A DNA stretch of 64,000 nt. It comes from a candidate division Hyd24-12 bacterium UBA6080 (lineage in GTDB: Bacteria > Fermentibacterota > Fermentibacteria > Fermentibacterales > JCC-6). This document shows positions 49,919 to 62,042 of the stretch, piece by piece; position 1 is the first letter of the stretch; each line of letters opens with the position of its first letter. Location of the stretch: positions 310,001-374,000 of the forward strand of contig DIXM01000002.1 of NCBI GenBank assembly GCA_002436025.1, read 5' to 3'. The notes below the pieces were generated by a model. That model searched no databases. It was not told where the DNA came from and worked only from the letters and a program-made list of their open reading frames with translations. The translations under genes and the position numbers were made by a program.

Positions 49919-52900
49919 TGTTCACAGTGTTTTTTCTCATCCTTGTGGCAGGTTCATGGCATGGGGCCGAAGAGTTCGGAACACCGGTACCGGGACCCCT
50001 TGGTTCAGCCCGTATCGAGGATTGCGTGAACATCCTTGAGGACGGTGTTCCATCTGTGCCGGTGAGAACAGTCTTTATCCCCGTTCCACCCGGCTCTTCT
50101 CCCGAGCTTTCGGCTGTGGCAACCCGCATGGAAGCCCTTGATCGCGAACTTGTTGCTTCGGGCGATACCGCCTTTCCCCCCGCCATTCTCCGGGGAACGC
50201 TCCCCCTGGCCGGGGGCTTTTTCGCGGTGGTGGACGTCTTTCCCTACACCGGCGGGGACAGATACTCCAAAAGGGTCGAACTCGATCTTGTCTGGGACGA
50301 TCCCCTTGGCGCTCCCTCCTCCCGGCCCGTGCCTGCGGGAAGCCTCGTATCGGGTGTTTCTCCCGAAAGCCCACGTTACTGGCCCCTGCCCCGGGGCAGG
50401 GCGGAAAGCCCGTTCCACGGAAGGCCGTGGGCCAGGATATCGGTGGAGGAAACCGGTCCGGTGGCCGTGAGCGGCGCCATGCTGGAAGCGGCGGGATGCG
50501 GCTCGGGTCATTCCGTTGAAAGCCTGGGCCTCTTCTCCGGCCCTGGAACGGCTTTCAACACCAACCCGGACGACGAACACATGCTTTCTGAAACAGCCGT
50601 TCTCATTGATGACAAGAACGGTAACGGCATCTTCGATCCTGAGGACAGGGTTCTTTTCTACGCATTCTCCCTGAACCGCTGGATCCCGCAGGACGGCGAA
50701 TTCCAGCGCCTTGTGCACAGATACGCTTCCCACAGGGTCTACTGGCTCACATGGGGAGGCGCTCCGGGAGCCAGGATATCGGAGCGGGAAGCATCGCCCG
50801 CGGGCCCGCCCTGGGAAAACGGGAATCCCCACGCGCTGACCATCGAGGAGGACGTCCTGTGGCGCCCGGACCAGAGCGACGACACCGGGTGGGTCCAGGA
50901 GGAGTTCGAGGGCGGCGGTTCGGTGACCATCCCCTACTCCCTCCCAGGCCTCACTCAGGATCACGGAGCCCTATTCACGGTCCGCATGGCTCTTGATGAA
51001 ACGACCGAATGCACAATGAACCTTTACGTGAACGGAGTTCTGAAGGGCTCGAGACAGGTCAACGGGGCCGGCCCTGCAACGGTGGTGTTCACCGACCTGT
51101 TCATTGCAGCGTCCGGAAGCGTCAGGCTGGACTTCGAGGTCGAGGAAGGGATCGTTCTGTTCGATGGGCTGGACATAAAGTACGACAGGGCTCCCCACGC
51201 CGACGGTGCTCCGGTGTTCTTTCAGGGCTTCAGCGGAAACACCCCCTTTTCGGTCACTTTTTACGGAGCAGAACAGGGGGTTCTCGCTTTCGACCTCACC
51301 GTGCCCGAAGCACCGGTGCTTCTCACGGGGGTGGAACCTGAGTCAGGTTTCCTCACCGTGGGAGTCGATGTATCCCTTGAAACGGTGGTCTGCGCAGCCA
51401 ACCCCGACGCCTTCTCACCGCCCGACTCCATCGTCGCGGCCTCCCCGGGCAGGCTCGTGGGCACGGTGACTTCCGGAGACAAGCTCATAGTCGTTCCTGA
51501 GATCCTTCTGGAAGGCGCCTGGGCCGTTTCCGCCATTGAGGAGCAGCTGGGAAACCGCACCGTCGTGGCGACCACCAGGGAAGTGTACGACGAGTTCGGT
51601 CAGGGCGTTGCCGACCCGGGAGCCATCCGTTCGGCCGTGAGATGGGCCATGGACTCGTGGGATCTGGGCTGCCGGGAGCTGCTGCTGGTGGGCGACGGCC
51701 ACTACGACTTCTTCAATCGCACCACCAGCCAGCCCGTGATGATCCCCCCCTGGATCCGCCTCAACGGAACGCAGGAACCGCCATGTGTGGATGACTGGTT
51801 CGCAATGGTTCACGAAAATGCGGTCTTTCCCGAGATCCCCGTCGCGCGGCTCCCCGTCGATTCGCCCCTCAAGCTGGAGACCATGGTGGAGAATGCGGTA
51901 ACGCTTCAGTCCGGCGCCACTGCGGGAAGCTGGATGAACCGCTGCGTCCTTCTCGCCGATGACGAGTGGGGCAACGGAAACTCGGCCCGTGAAGCCTTCC
52001 ATACCGAAGACTTCGAGAGTCTCGTGGCCACAACCCTTCCCCGCAGTCTCGGAAGGGTGAAGTTCTACCTTGTGAATTACCCTTGGCCCCAGGGCACATC
52101 ACCCGACGGAGTCCATCCCGAGAAGCCCGAAGCCCGTGAGGACTTTGTGGAGTTGTGGAACCGGGGGATGGGCTGCCTCGTTTTCATGGGTCACGGCTCA
52201 GCGAACCAGATCACACACGAAAAGGTGTTCCGCCTGCAGGACGTGTCCGCCCTTCAGAACGACGGAAGGCTTCCCCTGGTAATCCTTTCGAGCTGCGATC
52301 TGTCAGCGTTCGACACTCCCGGTGTGGAATCGATCGGAGAGGCTCTGGTCTACTCCGCCGGGGGAGGAGCCCTTTCCACGGTGGCCGCGACCCGGAAGAC
52401 ATTCCCCGGGACCACGGCCAACTTCGGCTTCACCCGGGTGCTGCTCGACAGCCTTTACAACTCGGGCACCCCTTCCGGGATGGCGGTCTGGTACTCCAAG
52501 CTGGCCAATTCCGTAAGCTACAGCAACAACAGGTACTATGTCCTTTTCGGCATTCCCGGCCTTCAGGTCCCCAGACCCGAGGCACTTCCCCTCATTCAGG
52601 TCGAGCGTGACACTCTTTTCACGGGCGAGCTGAACACCGTCAGCGGAAACGCAGGCTTCCCTTCCGGCCTGGTCCTGCTTGAAGTCCGGGAGGCGGGGTT
52701 GCCCAGGGTTTACGACATGCTCGGCGGAGGTGAGATCCAGTACCTTCAGGATGGCGGCACCGCATGGAGGGGCGCGGCGACGCTCTCCGAAGGGGTCTTC
52801 TCAGCGGAATGCCGCATTCCGGCGCAGGCGAGGACCGGAACCACTGCCCGGGCGGAAGGGAACGCCCTTGCCCTGGCAGCAGTCAGGGCGGATGCGGTTG

Positions 52901-53598
52901 ACCCGGCCGTCATGGTGACCGGTGAACCACCAACGGGGGACGATCAGGGCCCGGCCATAGAGATGTGGATCCAGGGTCACAGGGGCGTTGAAAACCCCGT
53001 CGTTACAGGCTCCGTGGTTTTTCAGGCCGACCTGGCGGATTCCAGCGGCATCTGTTTTCTCGGAGGAGAGGGAACCAGACTGAGGCTCTTCATCGACGGC
53101 TCCGAGAATGACATGGGCCCCTACTTCAGCTACCACACGGGCAGTACTACAAGGGGAAGGGTGTCGTTCGACCTTCCTCTGCTCGTGCAGGGGCAGCACC
53201 TTCTTATCCTGCAGGCCACCGACGGGGTGGGTAACCCTTCAAGCGACAGCCTTCTGGTCACCGTGGCCCAGCCCGGTGAGACAGTATTCGGCCAGGTCGC
53301 GGTATACCCCAACCCCGGAGCAGGCCACAGGTGCTTCAGCTTCGTTCTTTCCGGCGATGCGTGGGTGAGCGTTGGGATCTACACCGTGACAGGCCGCGAG
53401 ATAGCACGGGTCGCTGGTCAGTGCAGCGCGGGGTACAACCAGCTCCTTTGGAACGGACTCGACAGCGACGGCGACCCTCCGGCAACCGGCGCCTACATCT
53501 TCCAACTGGGCGCCGACGCTTCCGCTGGCGGTGGGTTCATCCGAAGGGCCGTTCACAGTGGGGTTTTTGCAGTGGTGAATCTGGGGGACGCACCATGA
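49918..53598 (+). CDS. Second gingipain/PorU-like C25 cysteine peptidase
   Basis: The 1226-residue paralogue of the gene at 45483 has the same layout: a signal (MFTVFFLILVAGSWHG), an N-terminal beta region with shared phrases (VFIPVPPGSSPELS, SPFHGRPWARISVEETG), and the catalytic region with WPQGTSPDGVHPEKPEARED, histidine in FMGHGSANQ (H759) and cysteine in ILSSCDLSAFDTPG (C793). The FlgD-like C-terminal domain has VAVYPNPGAGHR, VGIYTVTGREIARV, LLWNGLDSDG and TGAYIFQL. The ATG at 49918 fits the TTGGAGG site better than the ATG at 49915. It overlaps cobB by one base and the TPR gene by 4. Confidence 0.88.
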   Translation: MFTVFFLILVAGSWHGAEEFGTPVPGPLGSARIEDCVNILEDGVPSVPVRTVFIPVPPGSSPELSAVATRMEALDRELVASGDTAFPPAILRGTLPLAGGFFAVVDVFPYTGGDRYSKRVELDLVWDDPLGAPSSRPVPAGSLVSGVSPESPRYWPLPRGRAESPFHGRPWARISVEETGPVAVSGAMLEAAGCGSGHSVESLGLFSGPGTAFNTNPDDEHMLSETAVLIDDKNGNGIFDPEDRVLFYAFSLNRWIPQDGEFQRLVHRYASHRVYWLTWGGAPGARISEREASPAGPPWENGNPHALTIEEDVLWRPDQSDDTGWVQEEFEGGGSVTIPYSLPGLTQDHGALFTVRMALDETTECTMNLYVNGVLKGSRQVNGAGPATVVFTDLFIAASGSVRLDFEVEEGIVLFDGLDIKYDRAPHADGAPVFFQGFSGNTPFSVTFYGAEQGVLAFDLTVPEAPVLLTGVEPESGFLTVGVDVSLETVVCAANPDAFSPPDSIVAASPGRLVGTVTSGDKLIVVPEILLEGAWAVSAIEEQLGNRTVVATTREVYDEFGQGVADPGAIRSAVRWAMDSWDLGCRELLLVGDGHYDFFNRTTSQPVMIPPWIRLNGTQEPPCVDDWFAMVHENAVFPEIPVARLPVDSPLKLETMVENAVTLQSGATAGSWMNRCVLLADDEWGNGNSAREAFHTEDFESLVATTLPRSLGRVKFYLVNYPWPQGTSPDGVHPEKPEAREDFVELWNRGMGCLVFMGHGSANQITHEKVFRLQDVSALQNDGRLPLVILSSCDLSAFDTPGVESIGEALVYSAGGGALSTVAATRKTFPGTTANFGFTRVLLDSLYNSGTPSGMAVWYSKLANSVSYSNNRYYVLFGIPGLQVPRPEALPLIQVERDTLFTGELNTVSGNAGFPSGLVLLEVREAGLPRVYDMLGGGEIQYLQDGGTAWRGAATLSEGVFSAECRIPAQARTGTTARAEGNALALAAVRADAVDPAVMVTGEPPTGDDQGPAIEMWIQGHRGVENPVVTGSVVFQADLADSSGICFLGGEGTRLRLFIDGSENDMGPYFSYHTGSTTRGRVSFDLPLLVQGQHLLILQATDGVGNPSSDSLLVTVAQPGETVFGQVAVYPNPGAGHRCFSFVLSGDAWVSVGIYTVTGREIARVAGQCSAGYNQLLWNGLDSDGDPPATGAYIFQLGADASAGGGFIRRAVHSGVFAVVNLGDAP

Positions 53599-54752
53599 CC
53601 GATACCGAACCTTCAGGGAAGATATCCTGGCTGTGGAAGCAGGTCGAGGACGCCCGAGAGGCCAAAGACGCCGAGCGCGCGCATGAGGGCCTCAGCAGGC
53701 TGCTTGCTTCCCAGGAGATCCGGGGAACGCCCGATCAGGATCTGGCCCTCCTTTACCTTGCCCAGCTTGAAATGGAGGAGGGAAGGGTTTCGGATGTTGC
53801 CAGAAGGCTTCAGGGCTTTCAGTGGCACGGCATTCCCGGGCCTGCAGCCCTGCTTCTGGCCTCCGACATCTTCCTGAGGCTCGACTGGTACGAGAGGTCG
53901 CTCGAGTCCATGACCGGTTACCTCGAGCACTACCCGCAGGATACCGACGCGCTGCGAAAAAAGGGGCTCCTTCTTCTCATGCTCAACCGCGACACCGAAG
54001 CCGAGAGGATCCTCAACTCGGTGGCCCGGCGTGAGAAGTACCGGATCCCCTCGACCCTCTCCTACCTGGCAATGCTTGAAGCAAAGAGGGGGAATCTCGA
54101 GGAGAGCCTGCACCTGCTTCTGCAGGCCCGTGACCTTGCGCCGTTCGACGAGCGGATCGAGCACACCCTTTTGCGCATCGAAGCGCTCAGGGTGAGGTTT
54201 CGCAGGTCGGTGATCGAACACGACGACATCCCGCTGGAAAACGCGGTGTCGGGAATGGCCGCCGGAATGCTGGGGCTTCACGGGTACAGCAGGGAAAAAG
54301 CCCGCAGGGCCGCATACCTGTGGAACCACTTCTGCGCCCTGAAGAAACCGGTTGGAAGGAAACCTGGGATATGGGCGGCCGCCCTCGAGTACGCGGTCAC
54401 CCGGAACGGCCCCCATTTCACGCAGGAGCAGCTGGCCGAGGAGTACGGCGTTTCTGCAACGCAGATGGGTGAGCACTACCGTCTGCTTGCTGCCACGGTC
54501 GACATCGACAGCCCCATCGATCCCCTCGACGAGGCCGCCAGGGAGGGTGAAAACCAGAGCCTCGAAACCCGAAGGGAAGAGATAGCCGATGTTCTCGCGG
54601 GGCTCTCGGGCAGGCTGGGAACGTTTTCCGAGCCGGGAGACGCAGTCGAGTGGGTTCTGAAACAGGTTCCCCCGCTTGACGAACCTCAGCGCCGTGAAGT
54701 GGAGGACTTTGTGGCCTACATCTGGCGAAAGCACAGGTGTACAGGAACTTAA
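53595..54752 (+). CDS. TPR protein with C-terminal helix-turn-helix/cyclin-like region
   Basis: The 385-residue protein has TPR-like helices in residues ~35-205 (YLAQLEMEEGRVSDVARRL, ALLLASDIFLRLDWYERSLE, SYLAMLEAKRGNLEESL, LQARDLAPFDERIE). A second helical region (~215-300) includes RKPGIWAAALEYAVTRNG then FTQEQLAEEYGVSATQMGEH, which looks like a TFIIB/cyclin-type repeat ending in a helix-turn-helix. A short acidic tail follows. No signal peptide is present, so it is cytoplasmic. It overlaps the second C25 gene by 4 bases and could be the operon's regulator; this is inference. Confidence 0.68.
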   Translation: MTDTEPSGKISWLWKQVEDAREAKDAERAHEGLSRLLASQEIRGTPDQDLALLYLAQLEMEEGRVSDVARRLQGFQWHGIPGPAALLLASDIFLRLDWYERSLESMTGYLEHYPQDTDALRKKGLLLLMLNRDTEAERILNSVARREKYRIPSTLSYLAMLEAKRGNLEESLHLLLQARDLAPFDERIEHTLLRIEALRVRFRRSVIEHDDIPLENAVSGMAAGMLGLHGYSREKARRAAYLWNHFCALKKPVGRKPGIWAAALEYAVTRNGPHFTQEQLAEEYGVSATQMGEHYRLLAATVDIDSPIDPLDEAAREGENQSLETRREEIADVLAGLSGRLGTFSEPGDAVEWVLKQVPPLDEPQRREVEDFVAYIWRKHRCTGT

Positions 54753-54764
54753 GCCACACAGTCG

Positions 54765-54793
54765 TTGCACGGTCAGGTTTCATCCGCTATATT
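54765..54793 (+). promoter_or_regulatory. Sigma-70-type promoter of ppdK
   Basis: TTGCAC (54765-54770), a 17-base spacer and TATATT (54788-54793), 55 bases before the ppdK start. A run of T (CCCTTTTTT) follows. Confidence 0.7.
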
Positions 54794-54848
54794 TTGGCCT
54801 CTCGGACCATTTCCCTTTTTTCAATCAACCCAGAGGATACGGCAACTG

Positions 54849-57617
<2,769 letters not shown>

Positions 57618-57629
57618 GAGGGAAACGCC

Positions 57630-59954
57630 CTGAACAGGCCTGAAGTGCTTCTGGCCATGGGCGGTTCCGCACTAAGGGAAACCACCGTGGAGGCCCTCCG
57701 CAAGGAGGGTCTCACGGTATTGACAGCCGACAACGGCATGAAGGCAGCGGGTCTTGCGTGCGAAAGCAGACCCGGCGTCGTTGTGGCTTCGGCGCTTCTG
57801 CCCTATCTGGACGGGATCCGCCTGTGCCGATTCCTGAAGTCCCATTCAGGAACGGTGGGAACACCTGTGGTGATATACATTCCCGACGGCAACCGGAACC
57901 TCAGGTTCAGGGCCGAACTGGCTGGCGCCGACGCGGTCCTGGCCTATTCACATCCGGCGGCAAGCCTTGCCAGAAAGTTATCCGCTCTTGTGGCCGGGAA
58001 CACCGGGATCGCCTCCGCCACCCACCCCGACAGCGACCAGATCCTGCATTCCCTTTCCGAATCACTGCTGGAACAGCTTGAAAGGCTCGAAACCGTGGCG
58101 GGGCTCGCCGAAGGGTTGATAACCTCAGTAACGGTTCAGGAACTCTTCAGGCGGATCGCCGTCTCGGTGCTGGTGGGGCTGGGATTCGAAAGGGTCTGGG
58201 GGGGCAGCAGGCAGCCCGATGGGGCGCGCTTTGAAGTGCATGTAGCCATGGGCACCGGGATCTCCCGAAAGCCCATCGAGCTCCGTCAGCCCGATTCACC
58301 TGCGGCCATCGCCGTGAGGGACCGCCGGCAGGTGCGTTCATCATCTCTCGACGCTCCCCCCGGCATAATCGAATGGTCCGGAACCTTTGACTACCTCGAT
58401 ACTCCCATTGTCGCGGGGGGCGAAGTCCTCGGGCTGATCAGGACCGACAGGGGGGCAACGGGAAGGCCTTTTTCGCCATGGGCGGCTGAGGGGGTCAGGA
58501 AACTGGCCGACATGGCTGCGGGAAGTCTGCTTGGCATGATGGCCCAGGAGAAGGTTGCCAGGTGCCTGGACGAATCGGCCGAACTGCTGGATTCCCTCGA
58601 AAGCGCGGTGGTCTGCGTGGATTCCCAGGGGCTGATAACCGAGGCCAGGGGGAACACCGGGGTGCTTCTGGGACGTGAACCCCACCAGCTCGTGGGCGAA
58701 CACTTCAAGTCAACAGTGATACTCAGGGGTGTCGACCAGGAGGACCTTTCAGCGTCCGCATTCGCCGGTAACTTCGAGAACGCTTCGGGGGTCATTGCCG
58801 ACAACGCCAATGAAAGGGTCCTTGAGGTCAGGTATCTGCCGGGCAGGGGCAGGGGACGCAGCGTGGAGAGCGTGAAGATCATCTTCAGCGACATGACGCG
58901 CGAGTATCAGCTGGGCCTCGAGCTTCAGGACCGGACCCAGGAACTCGAGACCATCTCGGGCATTTCCAGGGAACTTCAGGCGGTATCCGACATCGACTCG
59001 GTCTGTTCCACCCTGTTGAAAACCCTTCAGAGGCTCTACCCCAGAGAGTGCCTGGCCATCCTTCTCGCGGGCAACCTCGATGAGGGGTCGGTTCCGGAAG
59101 TAATGGTGGTCAAGGCGGAGAGGGGCTACAGGGAAGAGTGGTCCCCCGTGGGCCAGGTCCTGAAGATGACGCCCGGCGGCAGGGGTGCCGTGCTCAGGGC
59201 GGTGTACTCCGCAAGACCCGTGAACATACGTGACACGGGCCAGACCATCGACTACGTGGCGAATCAGGAGGGCACTGCAAGCGAGCTTGTAGTTCCCATG
59301 ATAAGCCAGGGCAGGATCGTGGGCGTCATAGACCTTCAGAGCCCGGTGGCGTACCGTTACGAATCCGATGACGTCAGAAGGATACAGAAGATAGCCGAAC
59401 AGGCCGCAGGCGCTGTCGAAGGCGCCCTGATGCAGGACGAGCTTTTCGACATGGCCCGCCGGGACAGGCTCACCGGTCTGCACAATCTGAGGTACTTCGA
59501 GGAGAAGTACGCGGAGGAGTTCGACAGGGCAAGCCGCTACGGATACCCCTTTTCCCTTATCGTTCTGGACATCGACGATTTCAAGGTGTACAACGACACC
59601 TTCGGCCACCCCATGGGCAACCTTCTTCTGAAGAGGCTCACAGTTGCCGTGAGGAACGCCCTTCGTGAAGTTGACATCCCCGTCCGCTACGGCGGCGAAG
59701 AGTTCGTGTGCATCCTTCCCCTTACCGACATCAGGGTCGCCGAGGAGGTGGCCGAGCGGATCAGGCAAAGGGTGCTCGAAGCAAACTCCGACATTCCCCA
59801 TGCGGAAACGCAACCCGGAGGCTGTGTCAGCGTGAGCCTGGGCGTGGCGAGTTTCCCGGTCGACAGCAGGGAACGTGACGAGCTGTTCGAAATGGCCGAC
59901 CAGCGCATGTACAGCGCCAAGAGAGCAGGCAAGAACCGTGTCTGCGCCCGCTGA
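57630..59954 (+). CDS. GGDEF diguanylate cyclase with degenerate receiver, PAS and GAF domains; likely CTG start
   Basis: This is a ~774-residue cytoplasmic protein. A receiver-like domain (1-120) has lost its phospho-acceptor aspartate (VVVASALLPYLDG, serine where aspartate is usual). A GAF-like part (~140-300), a PAS domain (~315-425, SLESAVVCVDSQGLITEARG), a second GAF (~435-590) and a GGDEF domain follow. The last has RRDRLTGLHNLRYFEE, VLDIDDFKVYNDTFGH, RYGGEEF (688-692) and an RxxD inhibition site (REVD) five residues earlier, so it should make and sense cyclic di-GMP. The best ribosome binding site (AGGAGGG) points to CTG 57630; GTG 57645 is the standard alternative. Confidence 0.88.
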   Translation: MNRPEVLLAMGGSALRETTVEALRKEGLTVLTADNGMKAAGLACESRPGVVVASALLPYLDGIRLCRFLKSHSGTVGTPVVIYIPDGNRNLRFRAELAGADAVLAYSHPAASLARKLSALVAGNTGIASATHPDSDQILHSLSESLLEQLERLETVAGLAEGLITSVTVQELFRRIAVSVLVGLGFERVWGGSRQPDGARFEVHVAMGTGISRKPIELRQPDSPAAIAVRDRRQVRSSSLDAPPGIIEWSGTFDYLDTPIVAGGEVLGLIRTDRGATGRPFSPWAAEGVRKLADMAAGSLLGMMAQEKVARCLDESAELLDSLESAVVCVDSQGLITEARGNTGVLLGREPHQLVGEHFKSTVILRGVDQEDLSASAFAGNFENASGVIADNANERVLEVRYLPGRGRGRSVESVKIIFSDMTREYQLGLELQDRTQELETISGISRELQAVSDIDSVCSTLLKTLQRLYPRECLAILLAGNLDEGSVPEVMVVKAERGYREEWSPVGQVLKMTPGGRGAVLRAVYSARPVNIRDTGQTIDYVANQEGTASELVVPMISQGRIVGVIDLQSPVAYRYESDDVRRIQKIAEQAAGAVEGALMQDELFDMARRDRLTGLHNLRYFEEKYAEEFDRASRYGYPFSLIVLDIDDFKVYNDTFGHPMGNLLLKRLTVAVRNALREVDIPVRYGGEEFVCILPLTDIRVAEEVAERIRQRVLEANSDIPHAETQPGGCVSVSLGVASFPVDSRERDELFEMADQRMYSAKRAGKNRVCAR

Positions 59955-59958
59955 GGTC

Positions 59959-61071
59959 ATGTTCCCTGACGTAGTGGTGAGAAGCGGCTTCCGGGGCTAC
60001 GACCGGAAGACCATCATGGCTGTCCTGCAGGAGATGGTGGACTGCGCAGGCGGATGGCCCGACCGGGCGGTCCCCGGCGCGAAGGTACTTCTCAAGGTCA
60101 ACATGCTCTCCGCGAAAAGCCCGGAAAGGGGAATAACCACCCATCCCGAGATCGCAGCGGCGGTGGGGCTGCTGCTGAAGGCCAGGGGTTGCGGGGTATT
60201 CGTTGGTGACAGCCCGGGCGGCGCGGTCAAGGGTGTGGAGAGGTACTGGAAGAACTGCGGGTATCTTGAGATGTCCCGGGAGACCGGCATCGGCCTTGTG
60301 AACTTCGAGAGCTCGGGGTCGAGACGGGTGGAAGTCAGGGGCAGGTCTTACAACGTTGCCGTTCCGATCCTCGAGGGTTTAGACGTCAGGATAAACCTGT
60401 GCAAGTTCAAGACCCACTCCTACACCCGGATCACCAATGCCCTGAAGAACAGCTTCGGCATCGTTCCAGGCCTTGGAAAGGCCATGCTTCACACCATGTC
60501 GCCCCGTCCGTGCGATCTGGCCGTCAACATAGTTGACCTGTACGAGGTGGCGGGGTTCGACCTGCACATCTCCGACGCCATAATCGCAATGGACGGCAGG
60601 GGACCCAGCACCGACGGAACTCCCAGGCAGGACGGGGTCCTTGCGCTGTCCCGCGACGGCGTCTGCCTGGATGCGGCCATGTGCGCCATGGCGGGTCTTC
60701 CCCCGCTCGAGCTGGACACGACCCGCGAAGCCAGGAAAAGGGGGCTCGGAAAGGCTCCGCAGGAGATCGTGACCGACGGCGTCCACCGGTTCGAGAACTT
60801 CAGAATTCCCGGGAGATCATGGATGAACAGCGTTCCGCCGTTCATGGGAACCGTTGCCAGGGCCCTGCTCAGGGTGGCGCCCCGATCCAACGAAAAGTGC
60901 ACGGGTTGCGGTTTCTGCGCAAGGAGCTGCCCTGTCGACGCCATTGTGATAAAGAATAAGAGAGCGGTGATGAAAAGGGGCAAATGCATCATGTGCCTGT
61001 GCTGTCACGAGCTGTGCCCCGAGAATGCAGTGGAGATAAGGTCGTTCTTCTTGAGGAAAACGAAGCGATGA
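59959..61071 (+). CDS. DUF362 protein with C-terminal 2x[4Fe-4S] ferredoxin domain
   Basis: The ~370-residue protein has a DUF362 domain (~1-280: VLLKVNMLSAKSPERGITTH, VFVGDSPGG, INLCKFKTHSYTRITNALKN, FGIVPGLGKAMLH, DAIIAMDGRGPSTDG) and then two cluster motifs, CTGCGFCARSCP and CIMCLCCHELCP. Such proteins are common in anaerobes as electron carriers or flavin/cofactor-handling proteins of unknown role. The ATG at 59959 gives the usual start; GTG 59938, overlapping the GGDEF gene, is possible. It overlaps the acyltransferase gene by 4 bases. Confidence 0.87.
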   Translation: MFPDVVVRSGFRGYDRKTIMAVLQEMVDCAGGWPDRAVPGAKVLLKVNMLSAKSPERGITTHPEIAAAVGLLLKARGCGVFVGDSPGGAVKGVERYWKNCGYLEMSRETGIGLVNFESSGSRRVEVRGRSYNVAVPILEGLDVRINLCKFKTHSYTRITNALKNSFGIVPGLGKAMLHTMSPRPCDLAVNIVDLYEVAGFDLHISDAIIAMDGRGPSTDGTPRQDGVLALSRDGVCLDAAMCAMAGLPPLELDTTREARKRGLGKAPQEIVTDGVHRFENFRIPGRSWMNSVPPFMGTVARALLRVAPRSNEKCTGCGFCARSCPVDAIVIKNKRAVMKRGKCIMCLCCHELCPENAVEIRSFFLRKTKR

Positions 61072-61985
61072 GCGGTCCGAAGATGAGTTTCAGCCACCGT
61101 TTACAGTACGCCGCCATCAGATGCGTGTCCGCCGTGGTGAACGCCGTTCCGCCTGGTGCGGCCCTTGCCATGGGAAGCCTTCTGGGGCGGGTCTGCTGGA
61201 GCATCCTCGGTGTTCGCAGGGATGTCTGCCGGGTGAACATCCGCCAGGCCTTCCCCGATCTGCCCTCACGGGAGGTCGACCGTATCGGACGCGACTCCTA
61301 CCGGAACGCCGGAAGGTTCATGGTCGAGTTCGCAAGACAACCCGGGATGGGGCGCGCCTACGCCGGGAAGTACGTCACCGTGGAACCCACCCCGGCCCTT
61401 CGGGAGTTTCTCGAGACATCGACAGGTCTTCTGGCCATAAGCTTTCACTTCGGCAACTGGGAGTACGGCGGCATCATGACAGGCTTTCTGAAGCCGGGCA
61501 CGGCCTTCCTTGTGGGCGAACAGAGGAACGAACTTGTGGACGGGCACATCAACAGGCTCAGGGGTTCGCACGGAAACGTGCTTCTCACACGCGACGCGGC
61601 CATGAGGGGAATAATCGGCATCGCAAAGAACGGTGGCGCGGCAAGCTGGCTCAGCGACCAGGACGCCGGGAAGAACGGCATCGTGGTACCCTTCTTCGGC
61701 TATCCGGCCTCGACGCCCCGGGGTGCCGCGGCGTTCAGCGTCAAACTGGGCATCCCCATTGCCTGCAGTTTCATGGTGAGGGTTCGCGGTCCCCATCAGA
61801 GATTCGTGCTCAGAGCGGTGCTTCACCCCCGGACCGACCTTCCGCGTGACGAGGCCGAAAAAGACATAACACTCAGGTACACGAAGGTCCTGGAAGAAGC
61901 CGTGCGGGAAAACCCCGATCATTACTGGTGGGCGCACCGCAGGTGGAAGACAACGGGGCTTTATAAAAGGGGGAGGAATGCCTGA
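61068..61985 (+). CDS. Lipid A biosynthesis acyltransferase (LpxL/HtrB family)
   Basis: The 305-residue protein adds a secondary acyl chain to a lipid A precursor or a related phospholipid (PlsB/LpxL superfamily) at the inner membrane. A hydrophobic anchor lies near the N-terminus. The catalytic motif is ISFHFGNWEYGG (HxxNWE, as usual for the family), then WLSDQDAGKNGIVVPFFG and PDHYWWAHRRWK near the end. The ATG overlaps the DUF362 stop (ATGA). No other lipid A gene is in the window. It supports a lipopolysaccharide-type outer membrane. Confidence 0.88.
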   Translation: MSGPKMSFSHRLQYAAIRCVSAVVNAVPPGAALAMGSLLGRVCWSILGVRRDVCRVNIRQAFPDLPSREVDRIGRDSYRNAGRFMVEFARQPGMGRAYAGKYVTVEPTPALREFLETSTGLLAISFHFGNWEYGGIMTGFLKPGTAFLVGEQRNELVDGHINRLRGSHGNVLLTRDAAMRGIIGIAKNGGAASWLSDQDAGKNGIVVPFFGYPASTPRGAAAFSVKLGIPIACSFMVRVRGPHQRFVLRAVLHPRTDLPRDEAEKDITLRYTKVLEEAVRENPDHYWWAHRRWKTTGLYKRGRNA

Positions 61986-62042
61986 GAGGGGTGTTCGGGT
62001 TTTCCATGACGACCAGCGGTGAGATGATAGTGGAGGTTGCTC

